Position numbers and translations under genes: made by a program | The notes under the pieces: model-generated | The model's database searches: none | Seen by the model: only the letters and a program-made list of their open reading frames with translations | What the model was told of the DNA's origin: nothing | From: CAVSVP01 sp963731125 | GTDB taxonomy: Bacteria > Pseudomonadota > Gammaproteobacteria > Competibacterales > Competibacteraceae | NCBI GenBank assembly: GCA_963731125.1 | Contig: CAVSVP010000007.1 | Location: 744,001-808,000, forward strand | Length of the DNA: 64,000 nucleotides | Reading direction: 5' to 3' | Part shown: positions 27,364-36,899 of the stretch, piece after piece | Position numbering within the stretch: position 1 is the first letter of the stretch | Layout of the letters: each line of letters begins with the position of its first letter

Positions 27364-27406
27364 TCAACCGTCCGCCAGCCGGTACCCCAAACGGTTTTCC
27401 GGCATG

Positions 27407-28816
27407 CTACCAGACGTCTTCCTCGATGTGGTGATGAAGCTCCGGGTATTTGGACTTATCAAACACCGGCTCCTTGCCTTCCCGGAGCTGCTGGTCATAA
27501 TCGTGGATGACTTTAAAAGCGATACCGGAAAGCAGCAATATGGCGATCAGATTAAGCAGTGCCATCAGCCCCATAGACAGGTCCGCCATGGCCCAGATCA
27601 GCGGAACTTCCTGAAGGGCTCCGAAGATCACCATACCTATCACGACGATGCGAAACGGGATGAGCGCCTTAGGGTTTTCGTAGATAAACATCAGGCTGGT
27701 CTCGCCGTAATAATAGTTGGCCACAATCGAGGTAAAAGAGAAAAACAGCAGCGCAATCGCAATAAAGCTAGTGCCCCAGTTGCCAACCTCTGCCGACAGT
27801 GCGGATTGCGTTAAGCTCACGCCCTCCACCTCCTGGCCCGGCTGGAATATGCCCGAGAGCAAAATCATCGCTGCCGTCGCCGTGCAAATTACGATGGTGT
27901 CAACAAAAACTCCAAGGGATTGTACGTAACCTTGGGAGGCGGGGTGTTTGATATCGGCGGTGGCCGCCGCGTTGGGAGCGCTTCCCAGACCGGCCTCGTT
28001 GGAAAACAAACCCCGTTTGATTCCCTGCATCATGGCTTGGGCGATGGCGTAGCCGATACCTCCGGCAGCCGCCTCTTCCCAGCCGAAAGCGCTGCGGATG
28101 ATCAGCCATAGGACACCGGGTACCTCATCAATGCGCGAGATCACCACAAACAGAGCTAAGGACAGATACACGATCGCCATAAATGGCACCACGACCTCAG
28201 CAAAGCGTGCGATACGGCGAATGCCTCCGAAGATGATAATGCCCGTTAAGGCGGCGATGATCAGCCCGGTGATCAGACGGTTTACGCCGAAGGCCGTGTC
28301 CATGGCGACCGTCATGGAATTAGACTGCACGGCATTAAACACCAGCCCGAAAGCGATGATCAGAAAAATGGAGAACAGGATTCCCATCCAGCGTTGCCCA
28401 AGCCCTTTCTCCATATAGTAAGCCGGTCCGCCGCGGAAGACGTTAGCTTCGGCCGTGCGATGTTTGTAAATCTGAGCCAGCGTTGCCTCCACCATGGCGG
28501 TGCACATGCCAATCAGCGCCACCATCCACATCCAGAAGATCGCACCGGGCCCGCCCAGCGTAATGGCTACGGCGACCCCCGCGATATTGCCGGTGCCCAC
28601 GCGGGCGGCGAGACTGGTGCTAAAGGCCTCGAATGCGGAAATACCACCGCGCTCTGATCGCAGGCTGTTTTTCATGACCTTGAACATATGACCAAAATGG
28701 CGAACCTGCACGAACCGTGAGCGGAAGGTGAAGTAGATACCAACACCCAAAAGCAGGTAAATGAGTAAACTTCCCCAGAACAGGCCGTTGGCAGCATCGA
28801 TGAATTCTTGCAGCAT
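27407..28816 (-). CDS. Sodium:alanine/glycine symporter (AGCS family)
   Basis: A complete 469-residue inner-membrane transporter with about 11 helices. Sodium and substrate site motifs include RVGTGNIAGVAVAI (~73-86), FRGGPAYYMEKGLG and FSNEAGLGSAPNAAA. It is an amino-acid:Na+ symporter of the DagA/AlsT group. It is transcribed away from the asparaginase gene, which lies upstream on the same strand with ~390 nt between. A broken paralogue is ~3 kb away (23427-24481). No glycine riboswitch is evident upstream. Confidence 0.9.
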   Translation of the reverse strand: MLQEFIDAANGLFWGSLLIYLLLGVGIYFTFRSRFVQVRHFGHMFKVMKNSLRSERGGISAFEAFSTSLAARVGTGNIAGVAVAITLGGPGAIFWMWMVALIGMCTAMVEATLAQIYKHRTAEANVFRGGPAYYMEKGLGQRWMGILFSIFLIIAFGLVFNAVQSNSMTVAMDTAFGVNRLITGLIIAALTGIIIFGGIRRIARFAEVVVPFMAIVYLSLALFVVISRIDEVPGVLWLIIRSAFGWEEAAAGGIGYAIAQAMMQGIKRGLFSNEAGLGSAPNAAATADIKHPASQGYVQSLGVFVDTIVICTATAAMILLSGIFQPGQEVEGVSLTQSALSAEVGNWGTSFIAIALLFFSFTSIVANYYYGETSLMFIYENPKALIPFRIVVIGMVIFGALQEVPLIWAMADLSMGLMALLNLIAILLLSGIAFKVIHDYDQQLREGKEPVFDKSKYPELHHHIEEDVW

Positions 28817-29206
28817 AACTTCTTATCCTTCTTTTTTGCCGATGATAAACTCGCAGATGAGCCCAAGGACAGGGGGCGCGCCTGCTGAGTGAAAAGGGCC
28901 GGCAACACATTGCGCCCGGAAAGACGCAGCAACAGTGGTGCGTATTGAAACTGTAGTCGTAAAGCAGTTCCTGTGCCACCCGAACGTAAATAGATAAAAG
29001 CAACATTACTCGATTGTGTTGGCCATTCCCCCCTCACTCCAACTCTCTCCCACCGGGGGAGGGAGTGTTTCTGCCGCAATTCTTTTGCCGGCCCTGCCTT
29101 ATAATGGTGCGTACGTCTCATAAAAGTGCGTAGCGTCTGAGCAATGTCAGATCCCTTTAATTCTCTATTAAACGCTCTCGACGCCCGCTGGAACTCCCGG
29201 CCCACG
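28817..29206. other. Intergenic region with a C/G-tract hairpin
   Basis: About 390 bp. It contains a CTCTCCC...GGGGGAGGGAG hairpin near 29042-29068, of the sort found as dispersed repeats in many genomes. A 177-codon frame that crosses it (28672-29205, minus) overlaps the symporter gene and has no protein-like features. No gene supported. Confidence 0.5.
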
Positions 29207-30229
29207 TTAATCCCGGGTCAGTTCGCCACGTAGATCGGTGCCCACGAGGACCTTGACTCGATCGCTGTCATAGCCTCGACCAAAGAGGAAACAAAGCTTG
29301 GTTAGGGCGGCCTCCGTGGTCATATCGTAGCCGCTGATCACACCGGCGGCGGCCATACCGCTGCCGGTGGCATAATCCTCGATGGCGACCGCTCCAGTCC
29401 AGCACTGGCTGCAGTCCACCAGCACCACCCCTCGATCCGATGCCTCCCTTAAGGCGGCGATAAAGTCCGGATCGTCACTCGGGCCGTTGCCGACGCCGTA
29501 AGCCCGGATAACCGCCCCCTTGAGCGGAAACTGGAGAAAATTGCGCACAATCTCCCCGGTGATCCCGGGAAAAAGCCAAAGCACCCCTATTCTGGTGTCC
29601 ATCGTCTCGTGCACTGCAAACCCGGCCCTTGGCTCCGGCGCTTGCCGGATAAGCCTTTGGTTCGGTGTAATGGCGATGCCCGCCGTGGCAAGCGGCGGAA
29701 AGTTGGGTGAAGCGAAGGCGTCGAAGCCGTCGGCATTGGCTTTGACCGCCCGGCAGCCTCGGTAGAGGGTCTGGTTGAAGAACAAACAGACCTCCGGGAT
29801 ATCCTCGTGGGCGGCAATCAGCATCGCGGTCACCAGATTGCGAAGACCATCGCTGCGGGGCTCAACCAACGGTACCTGTGATCCTGTGAAGATGACGGGC
29901 TTGCTAAGACCCGTCAACATAAAGGCCAGCGCCGAGGAGGAATAGGCCATGGTATCGGTCCCGTGCAGTACCACAAAACCGTCATAGTGAGTGATGTGCC
30001 GCTCGATGCTTCTGGCTATCCGTAGCCAGTGGGCGGGCTTCATATTGGCGGAATCCAGCAGCGGATCGAATTCCTCAATCACATAGTCCGGCATGCCGGG
30101 ATGTTGAAATAGCGGGTTGGCGCGCATCTGCGTTTCAAGAAAGCCGGGAGCCGGCACCCAACCTCGAGCCGATCGGCTCATGCCGATGGTGCCGCCGGTG
30201 TAGGCAATGAAGATGCGTTTGCGCGTCAT
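29207..30229 (-). CDS. ansA: Type I L-asparaginase
   Basis: A 340-residue cytoplasmic asparaginase hydrolysing L-asparagine to aspartate and ammonia. The first catalytic Thr is in AYTGGTIGM (residues ~9-17); the second Thr-Asp pair is in VLHGTDTMAYSSSALAFML (~88-106). No signal peptide, which fits the AnsA rather than the periplasmic AnsB type. Neighbouring the amino-acid symporter suggests a role in amino-acid use, but the spacing does not prove an operon. Confidence 0.9.
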   Translation of the reverse strand: MTRKRIFIAYTGGTIGMSRSARGWVPAPGFLETQMRANPLFQHPGMPDYVIEEFDPLLDSANMKPAHWLRIARSIERHITHYDGFVVLHGTDTMAYSSSALAFMLTGLSKPVIFTGSQVPLVEPRSDGLRNLVTAMLIAAHEDIPEVCLFFNQTLYRGCRAVKANADGFDAFASPNFPPLATAGIAITPNQRLIRQAPEPRAGFAVHETMDTRIGVLWLFPGITGEIVRNFLQFPLKGAVIRAYGVGNGPSDDPDFIAALREASDRGVVLVDCSQCWTGAVAIEDYATGSGMAAAGVISGYDMTTEAALTKLCFLFGRGYDSDRVKVLVGTDLRGELTRD

Positions 30230-30303
30230 GAGTCCGCTCCTTCAAGGTATGCTTAAGAAAAAATGTAGCGGCAATTCGCTGCGGCGCAATACGCCGAAGA
30301 AAA

Positions 30304-30360
30304 CTTAAGGCGGGACATGTCATGCGCCACATCCACCTGTAAGAGCGAGCTTGCTCGCGA
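30304..30360. repeat. REP-like dispersed repeat, copy 1
   Basis: A 57-bp sequence ending in the palindrome GCGAGCTTGCTCGC. It matches 47417-47473 with about six differences. The motif resembles REP sequences of pseudomonads. It lies upstream of the 30471 gene. Confidence 0.6.
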
Positions 30361-30470
30361 ATTGATTAACGTTGCAAGATGGCACGTTGCATGCATCTAT
30401 GTGGGAAGGTTGCGATAAACGTGCGGTAGTTATTTTTTCAAAGAGACATCGGGAGCGTAGGGAGAACGAT

Positions 30471-30776
30471 ATGTCCGCGAGAGCCAGTGTAAACAGCAGT
30501 AAAGGTTCCATTACCATTGACTATGACTTTATGATCAATATGGCTAAGGCACGGGATGCCTTTGGAGCCGTTGCAGCCAGTCTGCAGGAAGCCGGTATTG
30601 CCTTTGAAGCCACTTCCTGGATGATCGTCATTAAACCATTAAAGACGGTTACCCTGAGTGAGAATTTTCGCACGGCCGTCTTAGGATCCGGCGGTTACTT
30701 TGTTGGGCATAACTCGAGAATCCTGAACAAGGAAACGCCGACGCTTAAGCAGGCCCGGTTTAACAATTATCCCTAA
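30471..30776 (+). CDS. Hypothetical protein (101 aa)
   Basis: A small soluble protein without a family I recognise. It seems to be alpha/beta, with a helix MAKARDAFGAVAASLQEAGI followed by strands (AFEATSWMIVIKPL). The start at 30471 is chosen for GGGAGAACGAT immediately upstream; the frame is open 99 nt further 5' through the REP repeat. A ribosome site and regular codon use make it a probable gene. Confidence 0.55.
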   Translation: MSARASVNSSKGSITIDYDFMINMAKARDAFGAVAASLQEAGIAFEATSWMIVIKPLKTVTLSENFRTAVLGSGGYFVGHNSRILNKETPTLKQARFNNYP

Positions 30777-30891
30777 TGTCCTGCTGACCGGTAAGAGTCA
30801 ATATAGCGTTCAGGCATGTCGATGCGCTTATGTTGGCGGTTGTGCCATGCCTGACGCACCTCGCGTTGCTGAGACTTTTTCTGAAAAGCCG

Positions 30892-31722
30892 CTAGGGCAA
30901 GACATCTTCACTGCGCAGATGAGATTCAGGTGGCTGCGGTCCGGGTTTTTCGTCGGGTTCCGGCACAAACATGGGGGAGGGTTGTCGACTATCTCGCCAG
31001 GCGCTCAAAAATGCGCCCAGGTGCGGACGATCCGCACTCACGCTGTCCAAATATTCCACCAGATTGGCAATGCCGGCATTATGTCCCCGCGCACTGAGAC
31101 GGCTGCTGAAGTAAGCCCAACGCAGATATAAGATGTAGGTGTTGAGCACATCACCCTCGCAGTAGCGATGAATGCGATCATACTCACCCGCCGCCAGCAT
31201 TTCCGCTACCTCCGAACCGTGTCCCTCGATTTTGCCGGGCAAGCCGATGGCGACCGCCGTTTCGTCCAGACCCAGCCGCGGTGAGGCGCCGTTGTCGCAC
31301 AGTACGTCCATGAGATCGCAGTGCCAGTTGGGGGTATAGCGGTAATCGTAACCAAAGCGGGGTTCTGTGCGGTGCCACTCCCACGCCGTCAGTCCATGGA
31401 TCAGGGAGCGCTGTTTCAGCACCGGTACGTCAAAGCCGCGACCGTTCCAGGTCACTACCCGAGGCCGGTGCTGATCGATAATTTGCCAAAAACCCGCCAG
31501 TATGTCCCGTTCCTTTCGCCGATCCTGGCCGACCGTACCCAAACGGCGTATCTCATAGCGTTCCTGCTGACCATCGGCGTGGATCTTCGCCAGCAGAAAA
31601 CCGAGGCTAATGATGCGGTGCTGAATGGGTTTTGGAAAAGTCTCCGGGTTGCGATCCTCCGGCAGGAGAGTTTCATCTGGTACGGTTTCAAGATCGAAGA
31701 CCAGCAGGTGCGTGGGAGTCAT
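30892..31722 (-). CDS. PolB-like 3'-5' exonuclease
   Basis: A 276-residue stand-alone exonuclease related to the proofreading domain of family B DNA polymerases. Exo I is LLVFDLETVPD (Asp and Glu ligands, residues ~7-17), Exo II VVTWNGRGFDVPVL (~88-101), and Exo III the C-terminal YCEGDVLNTYILYLRW with Asp. A Pro-rich C-terminal tail follows. It presumably degrades ssDNA or RNA ends; the biological role of this family is not settled. Confidence 0.8.
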   Translation of the reverse strand: MTPTHLLVFDLETVPDETLLPEDRNPETFPKPIQHRIISLGFLLAKIHADGQQERYEIRRLGTVGQDRRKERDILAGFWQIIDQHRPRVVTWNGRGFDVPVLKQRSLIHGLTAWEWHRTEPRFGYDYRYTPNWHCDLMDVLCDNGASPRLGLDETAVAIGLPGKIEGHGSEVAEMLAAGEYDRIHRYCEGDVLNTYILYLRWAYFSSRLSARGHNAGIANLVEYLDSVSADRPHLGAFLSAWRDSRQPSPMFVPEPDEKPGPQPPESHLRSEDVLP

Positions 31723-31828
31723 GGTAGGCCTTATCGACTAGGGTGTATGACGAGCCTTATTCTAACGTAGCGCTGTCTATCGTCACAGTGATAAGGTCAT
31801 CAGTATTTCTTAAGCAACCCATGCGCCT

Positions 31829-32230
31829 ATGAGTCGGCAGCCAAAATCATCCCGATGGATTTTATGGTCCATGCTTGTCATCGTGCCCGTTGGGTTTTAC
31901 AGCAAATTTTACTTAGGACCCGCTGCCGGTTGGGTGAATAACTCCCTTGGCGGTGTTTTTTATACGCTGTTTTGGTGCCTGGTAGTTTACTGGTTTTTGC
32001 CCAATAACAAACCTTGGCGGATTGCGCTAATCGTTTTCACTGTGACCTGCCTGCTGGAGGTGCTCCAGTTATGGCATCCGCCTTTTCTGGAATGGCTGCG
32101 GAGTTTCTTTATTGGCGCTACCCTGTTGGGCACCACCTTTGCCTGGTCGGATTTTCCCTACTATGCCATCGGGTGTGGGTTAGGGTGGTTCTGGATATGG
32201 GTGCTTTCGATCCGAGCAATCCGCCGTTGA
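31829..32230 (+). CDS. DUF2809 membrane protein
   Basis: A 133-residue integral membrane protein with four hydrophobic helices. The family's C-terminal pattern is present: LQLWHPPFLEWLR, then FIGATLLGTTFAWSDFPYYAIGCGLG. Function unknown. Divergent from the exonuclease gene 106 nt away. Confidence 0.75.
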   Translation: MSRQPKSSRWILWSMLVIVPVGFYSKFYLGPAAGWVNNSLGGVFYTLFWCLVVYWFLPNNKPWRIALIVFTVTCLLEVLQLWHPPFLEWLRSFFIGATLLGTTFAWSDFPYYAIGCGLGWFWIWVLSIRAIRR

Positions 32231-32430
32231 GGAGTCTATTCGCCGGCTTCAGAAAATTTAATGCTCTCCTAGCCGCGACAGGCTGGTTCGCCGGTGCGCT
32301 GGCGCCAAGACCAAGTTCTGTGGGCAATCCTGCTGCGGCCTTGGCGCCCGCCATGAGATGTGAATGGAGAAGATTGGAAATGTTATCTGTTAACAGTATC
32401 TACCAGCAAAACCTATTTGCCCTAAACTCC

Positions 32431-32616
32431 TCACACTTCTGTCAGCGCTTTCTTCTGCTGACGTTTCCTTGGGCTCATTTTTGCCAGTATATCCCGTACC
32501 ATGGCTGTAACGCCGGCATCGCCGGTCGTTTGGGGTTCCGCCTTCGGGCGTTCCATAATGGTTTCCCGATGGCGTTCGCGTGCTTTTTTATTGACCGGTT
32601 CTCTGATATAACACAT
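32431..32616 (-). CDS. Small basic hypothetical protein
   Basis: A 61-residue, strongly charged protein (MCYIREPVNKKARERHRE, C-terminal SPRKRQQKKALTEV). A good GGAGG ribosome site lies 8 nt before the ATG at 32616, which is why this start is chosen over 32667. No family recognised. Confidence 0.45.
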   Translation of the reverse strand: MCYIREPVNKKARERHRETIMERPKAEPQTTGDAGVTAMVRDILAKMSPRKRQQKKALTEV

Positions 32617-32787
32617 TGTTTCACCCTCCATACTGATCCATCCCTGGAAAGCCGTTTCCTTCTCCAATTTTAGCCTATCTTACCCGCATTGTCTGGATTA
32701 TCGCGCGGCTCACGTCTATAGCAAGCCCAGAGGATTTGCGCTTGCTGCGTTCGCTTCCAAGGGAAAGGTGCGTGGGGGGTGAGTCAA

Positions 32788-33234
32788 TCAATCCGGCCAA
32801 AAATCATCATCCAGCGCATCCTCGAGCGCATAGAGACAGCGTTCCGGGAAGATTGCCTCGTCTAAGTCGGCCTCGCGGGATGCAACGAGGCAAGCGGACG
32901 CATAAGCCTCATCAACAATGTTGTTCGAAAAAGGTTTAAGGCCTGGATTGTTCTTTAGCACTCCCCTGACGCGACGCCGTTGCTCCTTGAGGGTCGCATG
33001 CCAGCTGCGTCCGCGTCGTTGCGGCTGGTACTGCCATTTGAGCAGGTGGGACAATAGGATGATCAGCCGATTTTCCAGCTCACGCCGTTCGCTCTTGCCC
33101 ACGCTCTCAATCTCTTCGGCGATATGTTCCACATCAATTTGGTCGAAACGGCCTTGGCGAAGCAGTTCGGCATTGCGCATCGCCCAGGTATAGACGTCCT
33201 CTTCGTAAAGTTTGCTTAATTCAGTTGGGGACAT
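32788..33234 (-). CDS. DUF29 family protein
   Basis: A 148-residue all-helical protein of the DUF29 family. Recognisable by LYEEDVYTWAMRNAELLRQGRFDQIDVEHIAEEIESVGKSERRELENRL in segments and by HLLKWQYQPQRRGRSW. Common in cyanobacteria and gammaproteobacteria, often near mobile DNA; function unknown. The start at 33234 (MSPTELS) is preferred; the frame upstream runs into the 33304-33459 repeat. Confidence 0.75.
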   Translation of the reverse strand: MSPTELSKLYEEDVYTWAMRNAELLRQGRFDQIDVEHIAEEIESVGKSERRELENRLIILLSHLLKWQYQPQRRGRSWHATLKEQRRRVRGVLKNNPGLKPFSNNIVDEAYASACLVASREADLDEAIFPERCLYALEDALDDDFWPD

Positions 33235-33303
33235 AGTTTGTTTCTTACCAAGAGGGTGACAAAATAGTAAGGGATTGCTGGAGGTAAGCGCATAACGGTT
33301 TTT

Positions 33304-33459
33304 TCTTATGCAATGCTGATTATACCAGGATTCATCCCGGATTCCGCTGCGCTTCATCCGGGCTACGGTTGCTCATGCCTCTCCGGGTACCAGGTGGTGG
33401 CGGCTAATCAATACATGCTTGTAGGGGCAATTCATGAATTGCCCTACGTTTGGCGGATC
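33304..33459. repeat. Left ~155-bp direct repeat bracketing the DGR locus
   Basis: Contains a CCCGGATTCCGCTGCGCTTCATCCGGG-type hairpin block, GGTGGTGGCGGCT, then the palindrome GGGGCAATTCATGAATTGCCC. The same blocks recur in the same order and orientation at 43985-44138 with high identity. These blocks are probably dispersed intergenic repeats, but their pairing on both sides of the TIR/MoxR/DGR locus is notable. Confidence 0.75.
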
Positions 33460-33510
33460 GGTAAAGTGGTGTAAGCTTATCCTATAGCGAATCAACCTAA
33501 ACGACGAGCC

Positions 33511-35895
33511 ATGGCGAAAGGAAAGGTTTTTATCAGCTATAGCCACAAGGACAAGTCGTATCGGGATCAACTGGTGCCGTTCTTGCGTGCTATCCCTAGT
33601 GTCGCAGACGTTGTCTGGGTCGACGAGGCAGGCATTGCGATTGGCGATCAATTTCACGATAGCATCCAACAGGCCCTTGCCGAGGCCAGGGTTGGAATTC
33701 TACTGCTTAGCAATTACTTCTTTGCATCCGATTACATTAACAAGCACGAGCTACCGTTGCTAATTGAGTCAGCCCAGCAACGGGACGTTAAACTCGGTTT
33801 TCTCTATTTGACCTCAATACCCAACGCCGCCTTGGAGCGAACAATGGAGCTGTCCGGACAGCAGCAAACCATCAACTTAACGGGCTACCAAGGGGCAAAC
33901 GGTCCTAACAACCCGCTGGACAAGCTCTCTAGCGGTGAGCGCAACGAAATTTACGCCAAGCTGGCGGGTTGGGTTGCGGAGCAATTAGAGCAATTTAAAG
34001 ACAGAACCGCAAACCGCTTTCATGCGCCACGCCGCCAACAAGGGCCTCGCTACGAGTTGGCGGTGACGATTCGAAAACAGAGTGACCACTGGCGGCACAG
34101 CTTTTCGCTGCCGCAAGCCCCCGATTTTTTAAGACCTGATCTCGATTGTCCAGCGTCGGAGATGCTATCCGGGTACGAGGTCACTGGTGAAGACTTGTTT
34201 CAACTGTTGTTCGGCAGCGACGAGCACACGAGCAGTGAAATTCTCGGCGCAGCCTTTGACCGTGACGTGGCCGACCCAACTCGCTACCCACTACGGGTGC
34301 GGCTGCTGACCGACACCGAGCGCTTATATACCCTGCCTTGGACGGATATTGCCTACCGTGGCCGCCCTCTGCATCAGGTGGGCTGGACGGTGGAGCTCCA
34401 TGCCGAGAACGAACCCGGTTTTCCGGAATACCCGTCCCATACCTGCCTGTTTCCGGCCAAGGTGGTGTTGCTGGCCTCCCGGGACACGGCGGGAGCGGCT
34501 CATTTTCAGGATCTGCAATATTTTTTCCAGCGCGGCTGGCCGCAGAACCCTACGCCGGTGCTCGTCAACGGTGAGCAGGCGCTGCGAAGGGAGTTGGGGG
34601 TGGGTTCGGCACGGCTGGTTTATTACTACGGTCCCGCCTCGCGAGACGGGCTGCTGCTGGAAGGGGCAGACGTCGGCGATAAGTATTTGCCATGGGCCGA
34701 ACTGGCCGAGCTGCTGCAAAAAAGCCGCTCGGTGTCGCTGCTGTTTTTGAATCTACTCGGCGAACCCTCGCACGCTGCGGTCCCGGCGGGCCGGGTTTTG
34801 CTGCAGGGCGCTAAAGCGGTGCTGTTGCAGTGCAGCGAGCGTGCGGGGGCGGCCGCGGCGGCCAAGGCCGCGCTCGCCGGGTTACGCGACGTTTTCACGG
34901 GTGAACAGCTCGATCCGGTGATGGCGTTGCACCGCCATCAGCACGGCCTGGCCGCCGCCTGGACCCGTTATTCCAGCTGGCGAACCGTCGCGCCGCAGCG
35001 GCTGGAACACCCGGACCTGGTTGACTTGCTGCTGGACCGGCGCAGTCAACGGGCTGAGTTATTACAGGCCAAAGAGGATTTTTACACTTTCCGTACGCGG
35101 CGGATTTATCATGCCATGGCATTCGGCTCCCGGGGCTGTCGGGTCAATGATTTTCCCAACACCGCCGCCCAGCACCTCAGGCTGTACGGCAAAAAAGACC
35201 GGGAAGTGGTGATTCAGCAGATGCTGCAGGTGACGCCGAGCCTGTCCAATGCCAAGCGCATTGACGACGCAGTACGCCGGCAGTTGCATATCGATCCGCG
35301 CGGCTCCTTTGTCAACGCCTTGCTCAGGCAGGAGGCTAATACCGGCAGCGATTTCTGGTTTTTGATGCTCGGATGGACCTTGTCCGGGCCGCTGGCCGAT
35401 GCAACCACTGGTGCCGAGTTAATCCGGGTGGTGACCGATTGGTGTTCCACTTGCCTGGGAGAGGATATCGCAGCCGTTGAGCGCGAGATTAATGTGCGCG
35501 TGATCTCCATTTTTGCCATCGAGACGCCATCTGACGAAATCGCCGCAGAACTGGAAGACACCGTGGCCGAACTCAGCGAGCGCTATGACAATGAAGACGC
35601 CTTTCACGTCGGCGAGCTGGAGCGTTTGGCGGGTGTGCGCCGCCAGGACCTGACTCACTACTTCAAGGATACGCAGATCTGCCATTGTGACGACCGCTAC
35701 CGCCGGGATTTTCCGCGCCTGCTGCTGGGAGACCGCGCGGAGATGCCCTTTGACGAGGCGGTGCGAACCATCAAACGCGGCCATTCCGACAACTGGGGTA
35801 ATCTCTTCGAGGAGCTGAAAACATTGACCGAAGCCGGCGATTGGCCGCCCCGAGATTCCGAGCCATACTGCTGGGAGCCCGGCAATGATGAATGA
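33511..35895 (+). CDS. TIR-domain effector protein of a ternary conflict system
   Basis: A 794-residue protein. An N-terminal TIR domain (4-150) opens with VFISYSHKD, the conserved first strand and BB-loop start; WVDEAGIAIGDQFHDSIQQAL follows, and E80 in NKHELP is in the position of the catalytic Glu of NAD-cleaving TIRs. The central region (~175-480) has a CHAT/caspase-like look (YPLRVRLLTDTERLYTLPW, SARLVYYYGPAS, LLQGAKAVLLQC) but I see no certain catalytic dyad. The C-terminal ~270 residues are unassigned and may correspond to the VMAP-type C-terminal region. First gene of an operon: it overlaps the MoxR gene by 11 nt. Likely the effector released when the partner proteins sense invasion. 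Confidence 0.75.
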   Translation: MAKGKVFISYSHKDKSYRDQLVPFLRAIPSVADVVWVDEAGIAIGDQFHDSIQQALAEARVGILLLSNYFFASDYINKHELPLLIESAQQRDVKLGFLYLTSIPNAALERTMELSGQQQTINLTGYQGANGPNNPLDKLSSGERNEIYAKLAGWVAEQLEQFKDRTANRFHAPRRQQGPRYELAVTIRKQSDHWRHSFSLPQAPDFLRPDLDCPASEMLSGYEVTGEDLFQLLFGSDEHTSSEILGAAFDRDVADPTRYPLRVRLLTDTERLYTLPWTDIAYRGRPLHQVGWTVELHAENEPGFPEYPSHTCLFPAKVVLLASRDTAGAAHFQDLQYFFQRGWPQNPTPVLVNGEQALRRELGVGSARLVYYYGPASRDGLLLEGADVGDKYLPWAELAELLQKSRSVSLLFLNLLGEPSHAAVPAGRVLLQGAKAVLLQCSERAGAAAAAKAALAGLRDVFTGEQLDPVMALHRHQHGLAAAWTRYSSWRTVAPQRLEHPDLVDLLLDRRSQRAELLQAKEDFYTFRTRRIYHAMAFGSRGCRVNDFPNTAAQHLRLYGKKDREVVIQQMLQVTPSLSNAKRIDDAVRRQLHIDPRGSFVNALLRQEANTGSDFWFLMLGWTLSGPLADATTGAELIRVVTDWCSTCLGEDIAAVEREINVRVISIFAIETPSDEIAAELEDTVAELSERYDNEDAFHVGELERLAGVRRQDLTHYFKDTQICHCDDRYRRDFPRLLLGDRAEMPFDEAVRTIKRGHSDNWGNLFEELKTLTEAGDWPPRDSEPYCWEPGNDE

Positions 35896-36895
35896 GGATT
35901 TACCGTTCGAGCTGATTGCCCCTTTGCCGGAGGATCCGGCGTCGCACGATATCGAGACCCGCCGGCGGCTGCTGGCGCAACGCCGATTGCCGTCGTTTTT
36001 GAGCGATCGGCAACAGGTGGCGCTGCACTATCGCCCTTCCAAGGAACTGCTGCTGGCCATTAACATGGCGCTGCATACCGGCAGTCCGCTGCTACTCACC
36101 GGCGAACCCGGCACCGGCAAGACCCGGGCGGCGGATTTTATCGGTGCGTATTTCCAAATTCCGGTGCATCGGTTCGTGGTCAAGTCCACTTCAACTGCAC
36201 AGGATTTGATGTACGAGTTTGATGCCGTTGGCTATCTGCATTGGGCCCAGGCCGCCGGTCACCACCCGCAAGGGCAAGACCGGTCAACTGACTCCATTAT
36301 CGCCGAAACCGCGGCGGTGCGGGGTGGTTTTTTGCACAAGCGGGCGTTGTGGCTGGCCTATGAAGAAGAGGGTGATGCGGTTGTGTTGATTGACGAGATC
36401 GATAAGGCGCCGCGGGATTTTCCCAATGACCTGCTGCACGAGCTCGATCAGCATAGCTTTCCGCATCCGTTTGTCCCTACCGAGTCGATTACTCCGCGCT
36501 CCGGCCGTCCCCCCATCGTGCTGGTCACCAGCAATGAAGAACGCCGGCTGCCGGATGCGTTTTTGCGCCGCTGTATTTTTCACCGCATTGAGCTGACCGA
36601 AGACTTAATCGCAGCGGCGGTGGAGAGCATGGCCCGCGCCGGGGGTAATGGGGGGCGTCCCGGTTTTCCGAATCTGAATAAGGAAGCGCGTGGCGCAGCC
36701 CGAAAGCGCTTCTGGGAGATACGCGCCATCGAAGGGTTGGAAAAACGGCCGTCTACCGCCGAGTTGCTGACCTGGTTGAGCATTCTGAGCGCTAAGCGGG
36801 TGGATAAGGATACCTTGGCAACCAGCAGTCTGAGGGAACTGCCGGGAATCGGTGCTTTGCTTAAGGATGCCGACGATCTAAAGCGGCTGGGGTAA
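35885..36895 (+). CDS. MoxR-family AAA+ ATPase of the TIR/DGR system
   Basis: A 336-residue AAA+ protein. Walker A is GEPGTGKT (~75-82), Walker B VVLIDEIDKAPRDFPNDLL (~166-184), sensor-1 VTSNEERRLPDAFLRR, with a C-terminal lid (LEKRPSTAELLTWL). Its gene overlaps that of the TIR protein and is 4 nt ahead of the 1146-residue vWA/SUMF1 gene, so all three are translated together. In related systems the MoxR ATPase couples the vWA protein to the effector; here it probably transmits the sensing event from the diversified protein to TIR. Confidence 0.85.
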   Translation: MMNEDLPFELIAPLPEDPASHDIETRRRLLAQRRLPSFLSDRQQVALHYRPSKELLLAINMALHTGSPLLLTGEPGTGKTRAADFIGAYFQIPVHRFVVKSTSTAQDLMYEFDAVGYLHWAQAAGHHPQGQDRSTDSIIAETAAVRGGFLHKRALWLAYEEEGDAVVLIDEIDKAPRDFPNDLLHELDQHSFPHPFVPTESITPRSGRPPIVLVTSNEERRLPDAFLRRCIFHRIELTEDLIAAAVESMARAGGNGGRPGFPNLNKEARGAARKRFWEIRAIEGLEKRPSTAELLTWLSILSAKRVDKDTLATSSLRELPGIGALLKDADDLKRLG

Positions 36896-36899
36896 CGCC

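Noticed and set aside
28817..28990. Glycine riboswitch upstream of the sodium:alanine symporter
   Set aside because: Conserved glycine-aptamer segments are absent on the minus strand upstream of the gene.
28672..29205. 177-codon ORF on the minus strand
   Set aside because: It overlaps the intact symporter gene in another frame and translates dispersed repeat sequence; no protein motif.
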